From the NCBI GenBank assembly GCA_012274165.1, contig JAAPAA010000165.1:1-5454 (forward strand): a stretch of DNA of 5,454 bases. Direction: 5' to 3'. Origin of the DNA: Thiobacillaceae bacterium (GTDB lineage Bacteria > Pseudomonadota > Gammaproteobacteria > Burkholderiales > Thiobacillaceae). Below, in pieces: positions 1 to 5,454 of the stretch; position 1 is the first letter of the stretch, and the number at the start of each line of letters is the position of its first letter. The translations under genes were made by a program, and so were the position numbers. The notes below the pieces were generated by a model, which was given only the letters and a program-made list of their open reading frames with translations, had not been told where the DNA came from and searched no databases.

Positions 1-208
1 CGAGGAGGATGAGGATGCCGCCCGTCAGCTCGAGCACGCCGGCTAGGCCGATGAGCGAGAAGAGCTGGAGGTTGTCGAACATCGCGACGTGCGGCACCTT
101 CAGCAGCTTGGCAGCGCCGTGAAGCAGAAAGCAGTAGCCGGTCACGTCGCGCAGCAGCGCGAGTAGCTGCGGCTGCCACGGAGAAAGGAACGACGGGTTC
201 GTGCTCAT
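1..208 (-). CDS. DoxX family membrane protein, N-terminal part (runs off the window)
   Basis: The minus-strand frame opens with ATG at 208-206 and stays open to the window edge, giving 69 complete codons. The protein starts MSTNPSFLSPWQPQLLALLR and has two hydrophobic segments, at about residues 14-31 and 47-69, separated by a short loop with the stretch HGAAKLLKVPH. A short N-terminus, a first helix ending in an LLHG-type motif, a K-x-P-H loop and then a glycine-rich second helix are typical of DoxX/YphA-like inner-membrane proteins, which usually have four helices and about 130-150 residues, so roughly half is missing. Start choice is supported by a purine-rich AGAGAG (plus 217-222) eight bases upstream. 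The family is named after the DoxD/DoxA thiosulfate:quinone oxidoreductase of Acidianus, but most bacterial members have no proven reaction, so no function is claimed. It may be cotranscribed with something upstream or have its own promoter; none is clear. Confidence 0.85.
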   Translation of the reverse strand, partial: MSTNPSFLSPWQPQLLALLRDVTGYCFLLHGAAKLLKVPHVAMFDNLQLFSLIGLAGVLELTGGILILL

Positions 209-216
209 CTCACAGG

Positions 217-222
217 CTCTCT
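217..222 (-). promoter_or_regulatory. Likely ribosome binding site of the DoxX-family gene
   Basis: On the minus strand AGAGAG, preceded by AAA, lies eight bases before the ATG at 208-206. It is a moderate rather than perfect Shine-Dalgarno sequence, but spacing is right and it supports this ATG as the start. Confidence 0.45.
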
Positions 223-1055
223 TTTGCGGGAACAGGGCGTGCCAATATCTGCCGCGCCGCGCATTCGCGCACAGCATGCCAGGCGTGACCCTTCCTCCAA
301 TGAGGGCTTTCCCCGCCGGGCTCATCTCGAAGCGGTTGTGGACACATAAGTGTTGCAACGGGCTGCAGCGTATCTCGTCGCAGATCCAGGTTCCTCACCA
401 ACGACCGGTATGGCGCAGCGGAATCTTCAAACTTCAGCCCCCCGCAAGTCAGTTCTGAATTGCCCATTCGACACCGCGAACACAGCCAACTGATGCTCGG
501 GCGTCTTCACCAACGCCTCGAACCTGTTGCGCCGCTGACGTCGCGGACAACAGCGCTACCTGGCGACTTCGCCGCAGAGGCAAAGCTCTTAGCGATGTCG
601 TCGTGCACGTAAGGTCGGTCCGTGGAGATCCAAGCCTTGCCGTCGGAATACTGCAGCCGGCAGAGATCTATCGCCGAACGGCAGCTATCTGGCGTCGACG
701 CGCACTCACACTCTCGGCCAAGAGCCGTCACTCGTGAATGGCCGCTTCTGAGAAGTGAATCTTGAGACCTCTTCGATTTCGGCAGCGCACAAACAGTACC
801 CGGTAACGAGACGGACGGAATTGCCCCCTCCCTTATCCAGGGCACGTTCGACCTGAAGCTGCCAATGGTTGACCGTGCCACGGCTTAGACGCTCGTTGCG
901 TTTCCTTATCAGCCCGACAGACTCACTCGGCGTTCAGCGGCGCAGCCGGCTCTGTCACGTCGACGAAGCCGTGTCGATTCCGAATCGGGAGGCTGATGCT
1001 TAATGCAGTAGCTCAATGCAGGCTCCTGTCGCAACAGCGTAAAAGACGCAGTGGA

Positions 1056-1090
1056 CCTCGCAACGCGGGCCGGTAACGCAATTGGCGAGG
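1056..1090 (-). repeat. Inverted repeat just downstream of tsdA, possible transcript-end hairpin
   Basis: Arms CCTCGC (1056-1061) and GCGAGG (1085-1090) are perfect inverted repeats and can be extended by AA/TT with one bulged base. The loop of about 18 bases is G+C-rich. It begins 26 bases after the tsdA stop. No T-run follows directly on the minus strand, although TCTTTTA comes about ten bases later, inside a second weak hairpin (GCGT/ACGC arms). It could mark the end of the tsdBA transcript or stabilise its 3' end, but it is not a standard intrinsic terminator. Confidence 0.2.
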
Positions 1091-1116
1091 CCACGCCCGA
1101 AGCGCAGCTACCCGCC

Positions 1117-2142
1117 TCACCGGCCTTTCGCCGTCCCCGCTCCGAGCAAGTGGCCGTTGACGGTCTGCCCATATAGAGAGTCGTCGCTGTCGTGGTACGC
1201 CTTGCGCGTCCGCGCGATCGAGCCCTTGAAGCGCGGGTCCTGCGGGCGCTCGTGAGCGTCCATGAAGTAGGCGACGTCCCACGCGTCCTGGTCACTCAGC
1301 GTGCCACCCTTGCCCAGCGGCATGTCGGCCCTGATGAACGCCGATGCGTTGCCCAGCTGGTGCATGCCCGCGCCCCAGTTGAACGATCGCGGCCCCCACA
1401 ATGGCGGGAACACCTGCGCGTCGCCGGCGCGCTGGCCGAGCCCGTCGCTGCCGTGGCACAGGGCGCAGTTGGCTGCGTACACCTTTTCACCGCGAGCGTA
1501 GTCCGGCGCGTGAGCCGGCTTGGCCAGCTTCGGATAGCCACTGCCTGCGACCGGTTTGCCCACGGGCGCGCCGGTCGCGAGCCAGTACGAGTAGGTTTGC
1601 AGCGCGGTGATCACCGGGTCGTCGGCCGGCGGTGCCTTGCCGTTCATGCTGAACTGGAAGCACCCTTGCAGGCGAGAGGCGTAGGTGTCGACCTTGCCCG
1701 TCTTGGCTCGATAGGCCGGATAGTGGATGTACGCCGCCCATAGCGGCGCGGAGTTCGGCTGCCGGCCGGCGTCGAGGTGGCAGTTGGAGCAGTTCAGGTC
1801 GTTACCGACGTACGGCTTTGCCAGCTTGCTGGTGTGCAGGAACAGCTGCTCGCCCTGGCGCACGACCTTGCCGTATTCGCCCTCGGGAAATGCCTGTTCG
1901 GGCGGCGGCTGGAACGTGGCCGGCGCAGGCTTTGCCGCAGGCGCGGCTTGCGCCTGGGCTGCGGCCAGCGGCACCAGCCGCAGCGCCGCGGCGCTTGCGC
2001 TGATGTGGGCCAGCGGCTCGCGCAGCGAGCGCTCGAACAACAGGTTGCCGGCGCCCAAGATGGCCAGCAAGCTGGCGATCGCGGCCGTGGCGGACAGTGC
2101 CAGGCCGCTGGAACACTGCATCGTGCGGTGATCGCGTTTCAT
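1117..2142 (-). CDS. tsdA: Thiosulfate dehydrogenase / tetrathionate reductase, diheme cytochrome c (TsdA)
   Basis: This 341-residue protein has two CxxCH heme c sites, CSNCH at 118-122 and CALCH at 226-230. The surrounding motifs are characteristic of TsdA: LNCSNCHLDAGR with NSAPLW, the LQGCFQFSMNGKAP block around residues 158-171, the FPPLWGP-SFNWGAGMH block at 245-261, and the ADMPLG-KGGTLSD region at 272-283. TsdA enzymes act in the periplasm, joining two thiosulfates into tetrathionate with release of two electrons, or the reverse. By comparison with the Allochromatium enzyme, Cys161 should be the axial ligand of heme 1 and Met274 that of heme 2; Asp273 stands where that enzyme has the switching lysine. 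Residues about 12-36 are hydrophobic without an obvious cleavage site and are followed by an Ala/Pro-rich linker to about 80, so a membrane anchor is possible. The start is supported by AAGGAG eight bases upstream and by the ATGA overlap with tsdB. A cytochrome c lacking this activity is the only realistic alternative. Confidence 0.9.
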   Translation of the reverse strand: MKRDHRTMQCSSGLALSATAAIASLLAILGAGNLLFERSLREPLAHISASAAALRLVPLAAAQAQAAPAAKPAPATFQPPPEQAFPEGEYGKVVRQGEQLFLHTSKLAKPYVGNDLNCSNCHLDAGRQPNSAPLWAAYIHYPAYRAKTGKVDTYASRLQGCFQFSMNGKAPPADDPVITALQTYSYWLATGAPVGKPVAGSGYPKLAKPAHAPDYARGEKVYAANCALCHGSDGLGQRAGDAQVFPPLWGPRSFNWGAGMHQLGNASAFIRADMPLGKGGTLSDQDAWDVAYFMDAHERPQDPRFKGSIARTRKAYHDSDDSLYGQTVNGHLLGAGTAKGR

Positions 2143-2834
2143 CGACGTTGCTCCTTGCTCGTTGCCACCGGCTTCGCAGTCGCGCCAAGTCCGGCGTAAT
2201 AGGTGCTCACGGCGGTCACGTCAGCATCCGTCAGTTTCTTCGCGACGTCCTGCATCAGCGCGAGCGGACCTGGCGGCCGGGTCCCGGCGCGCCAAGCCTT
2301 CAGCTGCGCGGCAATGTATTCGGCCGGCTGTCCGGCCAGCGGCGGGAAGTTCGTGCCGACACCGCTGCCGCCGGGTCCGTGGCACTGGGCACAGGCGGGC
2401 AGCTGGTCGGCCCAGCGCCCGCGGTTCGCGAGCCAGGCGCCCGCGTCCGCCGGCGTCGCGTCCTTGTCGCTCGCCCTGGGGGGCGCCGGCAGACTTGCGA
2501 AGTAGGCCGCCGTCGCCGCTCGTTCCGCGGGCGTCATCTTCTGCGCAAAGGGCTGCATGATGGGGTTCTGGCGCGAGCCCGTCCCGAAGGCGTCGATCTG
2601 CTCGAGCAGGTAGGCCTGCCCGGTGCCGACCAAGCGCGGAAAGGCACCGCTACCCTCGCCGTGGGTGCCATGGCAGCTCGTGCAAGCGGGCACCCCGCTG
2701 GCCGTGCCGCGCTCCGCGGTTTGCCGGCCGGTTGCGATCGAAGCATCCGCGCCCCATGCGCCGACCCAGCCCAGCAGTGCAGCGGCAGCGATCGCCACAC
2801 GCATCGGCCTGCCCATCCGCTCATGCCCTGACAT
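2139..2834 (-). CDS. tsdB: Diheme cytochrome c4-like electron carrier (TsdB), partner of TsdA
   Basis: A 231-residue protein with two similar halves, each with one CxxCH: CTSCHG at 51-56 and CAQCHG at 148-153. Each half has the order heme site, FPRL or FPPLAGQ, a helix with Y-x-x-E/AQ, then a Met-containing segment (NPIMQPFAQKMT at 90-101, LALMQDVAKKLTD at 191-203) and a final helix with xYxA. This is the architecture of cytochrome c4; Met93 and Met194 are the likely axial ligands. In known tsdBA systems a c4-like TsdB takes electrons from TsdA and delivers them to terminal oxidases. A signal peptide is visible at about 11-29 (RVAIAAAALLGWVGAWGADA), so the protein is periplasmic. The first ATG (2834-2832) is preferred because AAAGGA lies seven bases upstream; ATG at codon 11 would give a shorter signal peptide but lacks a comparable site. 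The stop overlaps the tsdA start. The TsdB assignment rests on the linkage to tsdA; by sequence alone it is a c4-type cytochrome. Confidence 0.85.
   Translation of the reverse strand: MSGHERMGRPMRVAIAAAALLGWVGAWGADASIATGRQTAERGTASGVPACTSCHGTHGEGSGAFPRLVGTGQAYLLEQIDAFGTGSRQNPIMQPFAQKMTPAERAATAAYFASLPAPPRASDKDATPADAGAWLANRGRWADQLPACAQCHGPGGSGVGTNFPPLAGQPAEYIAAQLKAWRAGTRPPGPLALMQDVAKKLTDADVTAVSTYYAGLGATAKPVATSKEQRR
2151..2156 (-). promoter_or_regulatory. Ribosome binding site of tsdA, inside the end of tsdB
   Basis: AAGGAG on the minus strand lies eight bases before the tsdA ATG and is read at the same time as Lys-Glu near the C-terminus of TsdB (SKEQRR). It fixes the tsdA start and, with the ATGA overlap, points to translational coupling of the two genes. 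Confidence 0.75.
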
Positions 2835-2841
2835 AGCACCA

Positions 2842-2847
2842 TCCTTT
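2842..2847 (-). promoter_or_regulatory. Ribosome binding site of tsdB
   Basis: AAAGGA on the minus strand stands seven bases before the ATG at 2834-2832 and decides between three possible in-frame ATG starts in favour of the longest form. Confidence 0.6.
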
Positions 2848-2888
2848 CTGCTGCATTCGCGCGATCGCCAACACCGCGCCCCTCATCC

Positions 2889-2916
2889 AGTATGGTCGAT
2901 GGATCAGCGCCGACAA
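2889..2916 (-). promoter_or_regulatory. Weak candidate sigma-70-type promoter for tsdBA
   Basis: On the minus strand TTGTCG (2916-2911) and CATACT (2894-2889) are separated by 16 bases and each matches the consensus hexamers at four of six positions. Transcription would start near 2882, leaving a leader of about 48 bases before tsdB. The position in the 117-base gap before tsdB is sensible, but matches of this quality occur by chance and regulation by a thiosulfate-responsive factor cannot be judged from the sequence. Confidence 0.25.
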
Positions 2917-2951
2917 GCCATGGCCGCTCCGACGATCCCGGACCTGACGTT

Positions 2952-3233
2952 TCAGCTAGGTGACCGCTCGACCGCCTCATGTCCTCGCGCAGCGCTGCGC
3001 GCAATAACGACGACGAAACTTCGCGTGTCCGACAAAGGCTCTTCGACCAAGCGCTGCACTATCCGTACCGGCACTGGCCTTTTCGAGACCGGATCAACAA
3101 GAAAGGGCCGTGTGACAACTTCGCCTTGGTCGGGCACTTGCTGCTCGTCGGATTCTGGCTGCAATTTCAGCAGGCCGGCGCCGTCAGGTGCCTGCAGGAC
3201 CCAGTGCACTGTGAAGGTTCCTGTCTGCTTCAT
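2952..3233 (-). CDS. Hypothetical protein, 93 residues, no recognised family
   Basis: The ORF starts with ATG at 3233-3231 and ends with TGA at 2952-2954. I do not recognise the product. It begins MKQTGTFTVHWVLQAPDG, has no cysteine, no signal peptide and no membrane segment. It is rich in Val, Pro and charged residues, with alternating hydrophobic stretches (TFTVHWVL, PVPVRIVQRLV, SFVVVIA) that suggest a small mostly beta-strand soluble protein. Codons are fairly G/C-ending and resemble those of the neighbouring genes. GAGG lies ten bases upstream (plus 3244-3247), a slightly long spacing. It sits 159 bases after the RND permease stop and 117 bases before tsdB, on the same strand as both, so it could be read with either or stand alone. 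A plus-strand ORF covers nearly the same bases (2979-3236), but its product looks less protein-like. It may be a real small gene or a chance ORF. Confidence 0.45.
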   Translation of the reverse strand: MKQTGTFTVHWVLQAPDGAGLLKLQPESDEQQVPDQGEVVTRPFLVDPVSKRPVPVRIVQRLVEEPLSDTRSFVVVIARSAARGHEAVERSPS

Positions 3234-3392
3234 TGATGCATAACCTCGCTGCTCTTGTGTGGTTCAGTTTGGTCAAGCTATCTGCGCTGTAAATGCGAAA
3301 GATCAATCTGGCAGCTTTTCGCGCGCTATCGGGCCGACCGTGGAGCGCGATCCGAGCGCGGGGTGGCTAGCGAACGAACCATAACAAGGTGT

Positions 3393-5454
3393 CTACGAAA
3401 CCGGCCGCGGCCCAGCTACGGCTTCGGTGCCACCGATTCGCCATCGCCGGGTCGCGTACTGGCCGAGGCGATCCAGATACAGGTAAATCACCGGCGTCGT
3501 AAACAACGTCAGCACCTGCGACACCAGCAGGCCGCCCACTAACGCCACCCCAACAGGCGCTCGCAATTCGGAGCCGGCGCCCGTCCCCAAGGCCAGCGGC
3601 AACGCGCCCAGGAGGGCCGCGCCCGTCGTCATCATGATGGGGCGAAAGCGCAGCTTGCAGGCGTGGTGAATGGCTTGGCGTGGGTCGGTGTCCACGCTAC
3701 GTTCCAGTTCGAGCGCCACGTCCACCATCATGATCGCGTTCTTCTTCACGATGCCGATCAGCAAGATGATGCCGATCATGGAGATGACGTTCAGGTCGTA
3801 ATGAAACAGCCACAACGCCAGCAAAGCGCCAAGTCCGGCCGAAGGCAAGGTACTGAGAATGGTGAGCGGGTGGATATAGCTCTCGTACAAGATACCCAGC
3901 ACCACATAGACCGCCACGATGGCTGCCAGAATCAGCCAGGGTTGGTTGCCGGTTGAGGTCTTGAATGCCTTGGCATTTCCCTGAAAGCTGCCATGCAGTG
4001 TGGCCGGCAAAGGCATCGCGCCAATGGCCTGCTCCACCGCTTTGACCGCATCGCCCAGCGCCACGTCGGGCGCGAGGTTGAAAGACAGCGTCACAGCCGG
4101 AAACTGGCCCTGGTGATTGATCTGGGTCGGCACCGTGGAATCGTCAAAATGGGCAATGCTGGCCAGTGGGACCAACTGTCCGCTGCTGGAGGGCACGCGC
4201 ATTTCCAAAAGCGCGGCGCCGTCCAGCTTGTGGGCCGGATCCAGTTCCAGCACCACATGGTATTGGTCGATCTGAGTGAACACGGTAGCAACCTGGCGCT
4301 GGCCTAGCGCGTCATACAAAGTGTCGTCTATGACTTGCGGCGTGATGCCGAACTGGGCCGCGCGGTCACGGTCTATCACCACCGTGGTGCGCGGTGCGGC
4401 ACTCTGCAAGTCACTGGTCACGTCGCTGAGCTGCGGCAGTTTTTTCAAGCGCTGCACGAGCCAGGGTGTCCAGTCGTACAGCTCGCGCAGGTCGGTGTCT
4501 TCTAGCGTGTATTGAAACTGGGTAGCACTGCTGCGGCCGCCCACTTGCAACTCCTGGCGGGTGCGCAGGTGCAACTCGATGCCTGGCAGGCCGGCCACTT
4601 TCCTGGTCAGCCGCGCCATGATCTGCCCAGCATTGTCATGGCGCGTTTCAAAGGGTTTGAGGTTGATCGCCAAACGGCCCTCGTTCAGCGGCGACGAGTT
4701 GGTCCAGCTGTACACCTTGTCCACATCGGGGTCCGCCATGACCAGGCGCACCAATTCCATCTGACGCAGCGCCATCGCCGGCGCCGAGATGTCGCTGGGT
4801 GCCTCGCTGGTTCCGAAGATCTGGCCGGTGTCTTGCTGCGGAAAGAATCCCTTGGGGATGAACCAGAACAGCAGGACGGTGACAAACAACACCATGATGG
4901 TGGTGGCCAGTGTGATGGCTGGATGGCGCAGCACGCGGATCAAGGCCCGGTCATACGCCGCGGCCAAGCCCAGGAAAGCGCGTTCCGCCGCGCGCGCTAC
5001 CGAGCCGGGTTGGCGGTGCTGGTCCAGGTGCAGTAGAACCCGGCAGAGCATGGGAGTGACCGTCAGCGACACCAGCGCCGACATCAGCAGGGCCACGCTG
5101 ACCGTGACGGCGAACTCGCGAAACAATCGTCCCACCACGCCGCTCATGAACAACAGCGGAATCAGCGCCGCGGTCAGCGATGCCGTCATGGAGACCACGG
5201 TGAACGAAACTTGGGCGGCCCCGTCCAGCGCCGCCTTGAAGGGTTCGTCGCCGGCCTCCACGTGGCGGATGATGTTCTCGATCACGACGATGGCGTCGTC
5301 CACCACGAAGCCTACGGCGATGGTGATGCCCATCAGCGACAGGTTGTCGATACTGTAGCCGGCCAGATTCAGCACGGCGAAGGTACCGGCGATGGACAGC
5401 GGTATCGCCAGCGCCGGGATCAGCGTGGCCCAGAAACCGCGCAGAAACAGAAAC
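3393..5454 (-). CDS. RND multidrug efflux permease, MdtB/MdtC-like, C-terminal part (start beyond the window)
   Basis: The frame is open from the window edge to TAG at 3395-3393, giving 686 codons; a GTG at 5375-5373 is an internal valine, not the start, since the upstream codons (FLFLRGFWATLIPALAIPLS) continue the family sequence. Members are about 1030-1040 residues, so about 350 are missing. Numbering from the first visible residue, the fourth membrane helix carries GFVVDDAIVVIENI with the proton-relay aspartates Asp52-Asp53, matching AcrB Asp407/408. Helix 10 has GIVKKNAIMMVD with Lys571 matching AcrB Lys940. Helices follow at about 85-135 and 175-198, then GFFPQQDTGQ opens the second periplasmic porter/docking loop (about 202-500), and five helices end the protein, with SELRAPVG and a TLFTTPVIYLYLDRL end as in MdtB. 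It should export drugs or other toxic compounds by proton antiport in a trimer joined to a periplasmic adaptor and an outer-membrane channel, whose genes would lie upstream. No second RND gene follows, unlike mdtBC. Confidence 0.93.
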   Translation of the reverse strand, partial: FLFLRGFWATLIPALAIPLSIAGTFAVLNLAGYSIDNLSLMGITIAVGFVVDDAIVVIENIIRHVEAGDEPFKAALDGAAQVSFTVVSMTASLTAALIPLLFMSGVVGRLFREFAVTVSVALLMSALVSLTVTPMLCRVLLHLDQHRQPGSVARAAERAFLGLAAAYDRALIRVLRHPAITLATTIMVLFVTVLLFWFIPKGFFPQQDTGQIFGTSEAPSDISAPAMALRQMELVRLVMADPDVDKVYSWTNSSPLNEGRLAINLKPFETRHDNAGQIMARLTRKVAGLPGIELHLRTRQELQVGGRSSATQFQYTLEDTDLRELYDWTPWLVQRLKKLPQLSDVTSDLQSAAPRTTVVIDRDRAAQFGITPQVIDDTLYDALGQRQVATVFTQIDQYHVVLELDPAHKLDGAALLEMRVPSSSGQLVPLASIAHFDDSTVPTQINHQGQFPAVTLSFNLAPDVALGDAVKAVEQAIGAMPLPATLHGSFQGNAKAFKTSTGNQPWLILAAIVAVYVVLGILYESYIHPLTILSTLPSAGLGALLALWLFHYDLNVISMIGIILLIGIVKKNAIMMVDVALELERSVDTDPRQAIHHACKLRFRPIMMTTGAALLGALPLALGTGAGSELRAPVGVALVGGLLVSQVLTLFTTPVIYLYLDRLGQYATRRWRIGGTEAVAGPRPVS

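Larger units (their letters stand above)
209..1116. other. Gene-poor stretch of about 900 bases between tsdA and the DoxX gene
   Basis: No ORF here gives a protein I recognise, and no tRNA, rRNA, insertion-sequence end or CRISPR repeat is visible. On the minus strand several open stretches lie close together in different frames: 933-706 (75 codons, no ATG/GTG/TTG start), 881-507 (GTG start, 124 codons), 555-430 (42 codons) and 467-210 (85 codons, ending one base before the DoxX start). Parts use G/C-ending codons like the real genes, for example around plus 552-665 and 430-530, but the frames do not join and no good Shine-Dalgarno sequence precedes any of them. The stretch could be a decayed gene, one or more small orphan genes, or noncoding DNA holding the promoter of the DoxX gene. 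A small inverted repeat, CGATTC-C-GAATCG, sits at 974-986, and a direct repeat AATGCA occurs at 1002-1007 and 1015-1020. Confidence 0.5.

Noticed and set aside
229..244. Sigma-54-like promoter before the DoxX gene (minus strand TGGCACG followed by GTTCC)
   Set aside because: The -24 half fits well, but the -12 half lacks the nearly invariant GC pair (it has TC), so it is most likely chance.
507..881. 124-codon minus-strand ORF with a GTG start as an intact gene
   Set aside because: No ribosome site, no recognisable family, and codon use is genuine-looking only in its second half; treated as possible remains instead.
1192..1743. 183-codon plus-strand ORF
   Set aside because: It lies entirely opposite tsdA, whose heme motifs prove the minus frame; high GC content opens the reverse frame.
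2097..2831. 244-codon plus-strand ORF
   Set aside because: It is the reverse shadow of tsdB and the tsdA start; Arg/Ala/Gly-rich content with no domain.
3295..3322. GCGAAA/TTTCGC inverted repeat as terminator of the RND gene
   Set aside because: Only six paired bases around a 16-base loop, no T-run, and over 70 bases from the stop; not convincing.
4512..5358. Plus-strand ORFs opposite the RND permease
   Set aside because: They overlap the clearly identified membrane helices and porter loop on the minus strand and have no recognisable content.
5373..5375. GTG as the start of the RND protein
   Set aside because: The frame continues upstream to the window edge with sequence typical of the family, so the gene is merely cut by the window.

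Overview
The window is GC-rich DNA that most resembles a betaproteobacterium, probably of the order Burkholderiales. This is inferred from the base composition, the character of the DoxX-like start, the diheme cytochrome pair and an RND pump of the MdtB/MdtC type; no rRNA or other marker is present to prove it. All recognisable genes lie on the minus strand, so transcription runs from high to low coordinates.

Layout, in transcription order: (1) 5454-3393 holds the C-terminal two thirds of an RND efflux permease whose start lies beyond the window. (2) 3233-2952 is a 93-residue ORF of unknown function. (3) 2834-2139 and 2142-1117 are two cytochrome c genes that overlap by four bases (ATGA). They read as tsdB (diheme c4-like electron carrier) and tsdA (diheme thiosulfate dehydrogenase/tetrathionate reductase). 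(4) About 900 bases (1116-209) carry no gene I can call with confidence, only short open stretches in several frames that may be gene remains. (5) 208-1 is the N-terminal 69 codons of a DoxX-family membrane protein that runs off the window.

The functional core is tsdBA. TsdA should couple two thiosulfate molecules into tetrathionate in the periplasm (or run the reverse reaction), and TsdB should pass the electrons on to the respiratory chain. The TsdA here keeps the cysteine expected to ligate heme 1. It has Asp-Met at the place where the Allochromatium enzyme has its Lys-Met ligand switch, which suggests His/Met ligation at heme 2. It also carries an unusual hydrophobic N-terminus with an Ala-rich linker that may tether it to the membrane. 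The RND pump appears unrelated to the sulfur genes. I see no CRISPR array, tRNA, rRNA, insertion sequence or clearly new system; the most interesting points are TsdA details, the orphan ORF and the gene-poor stretch.
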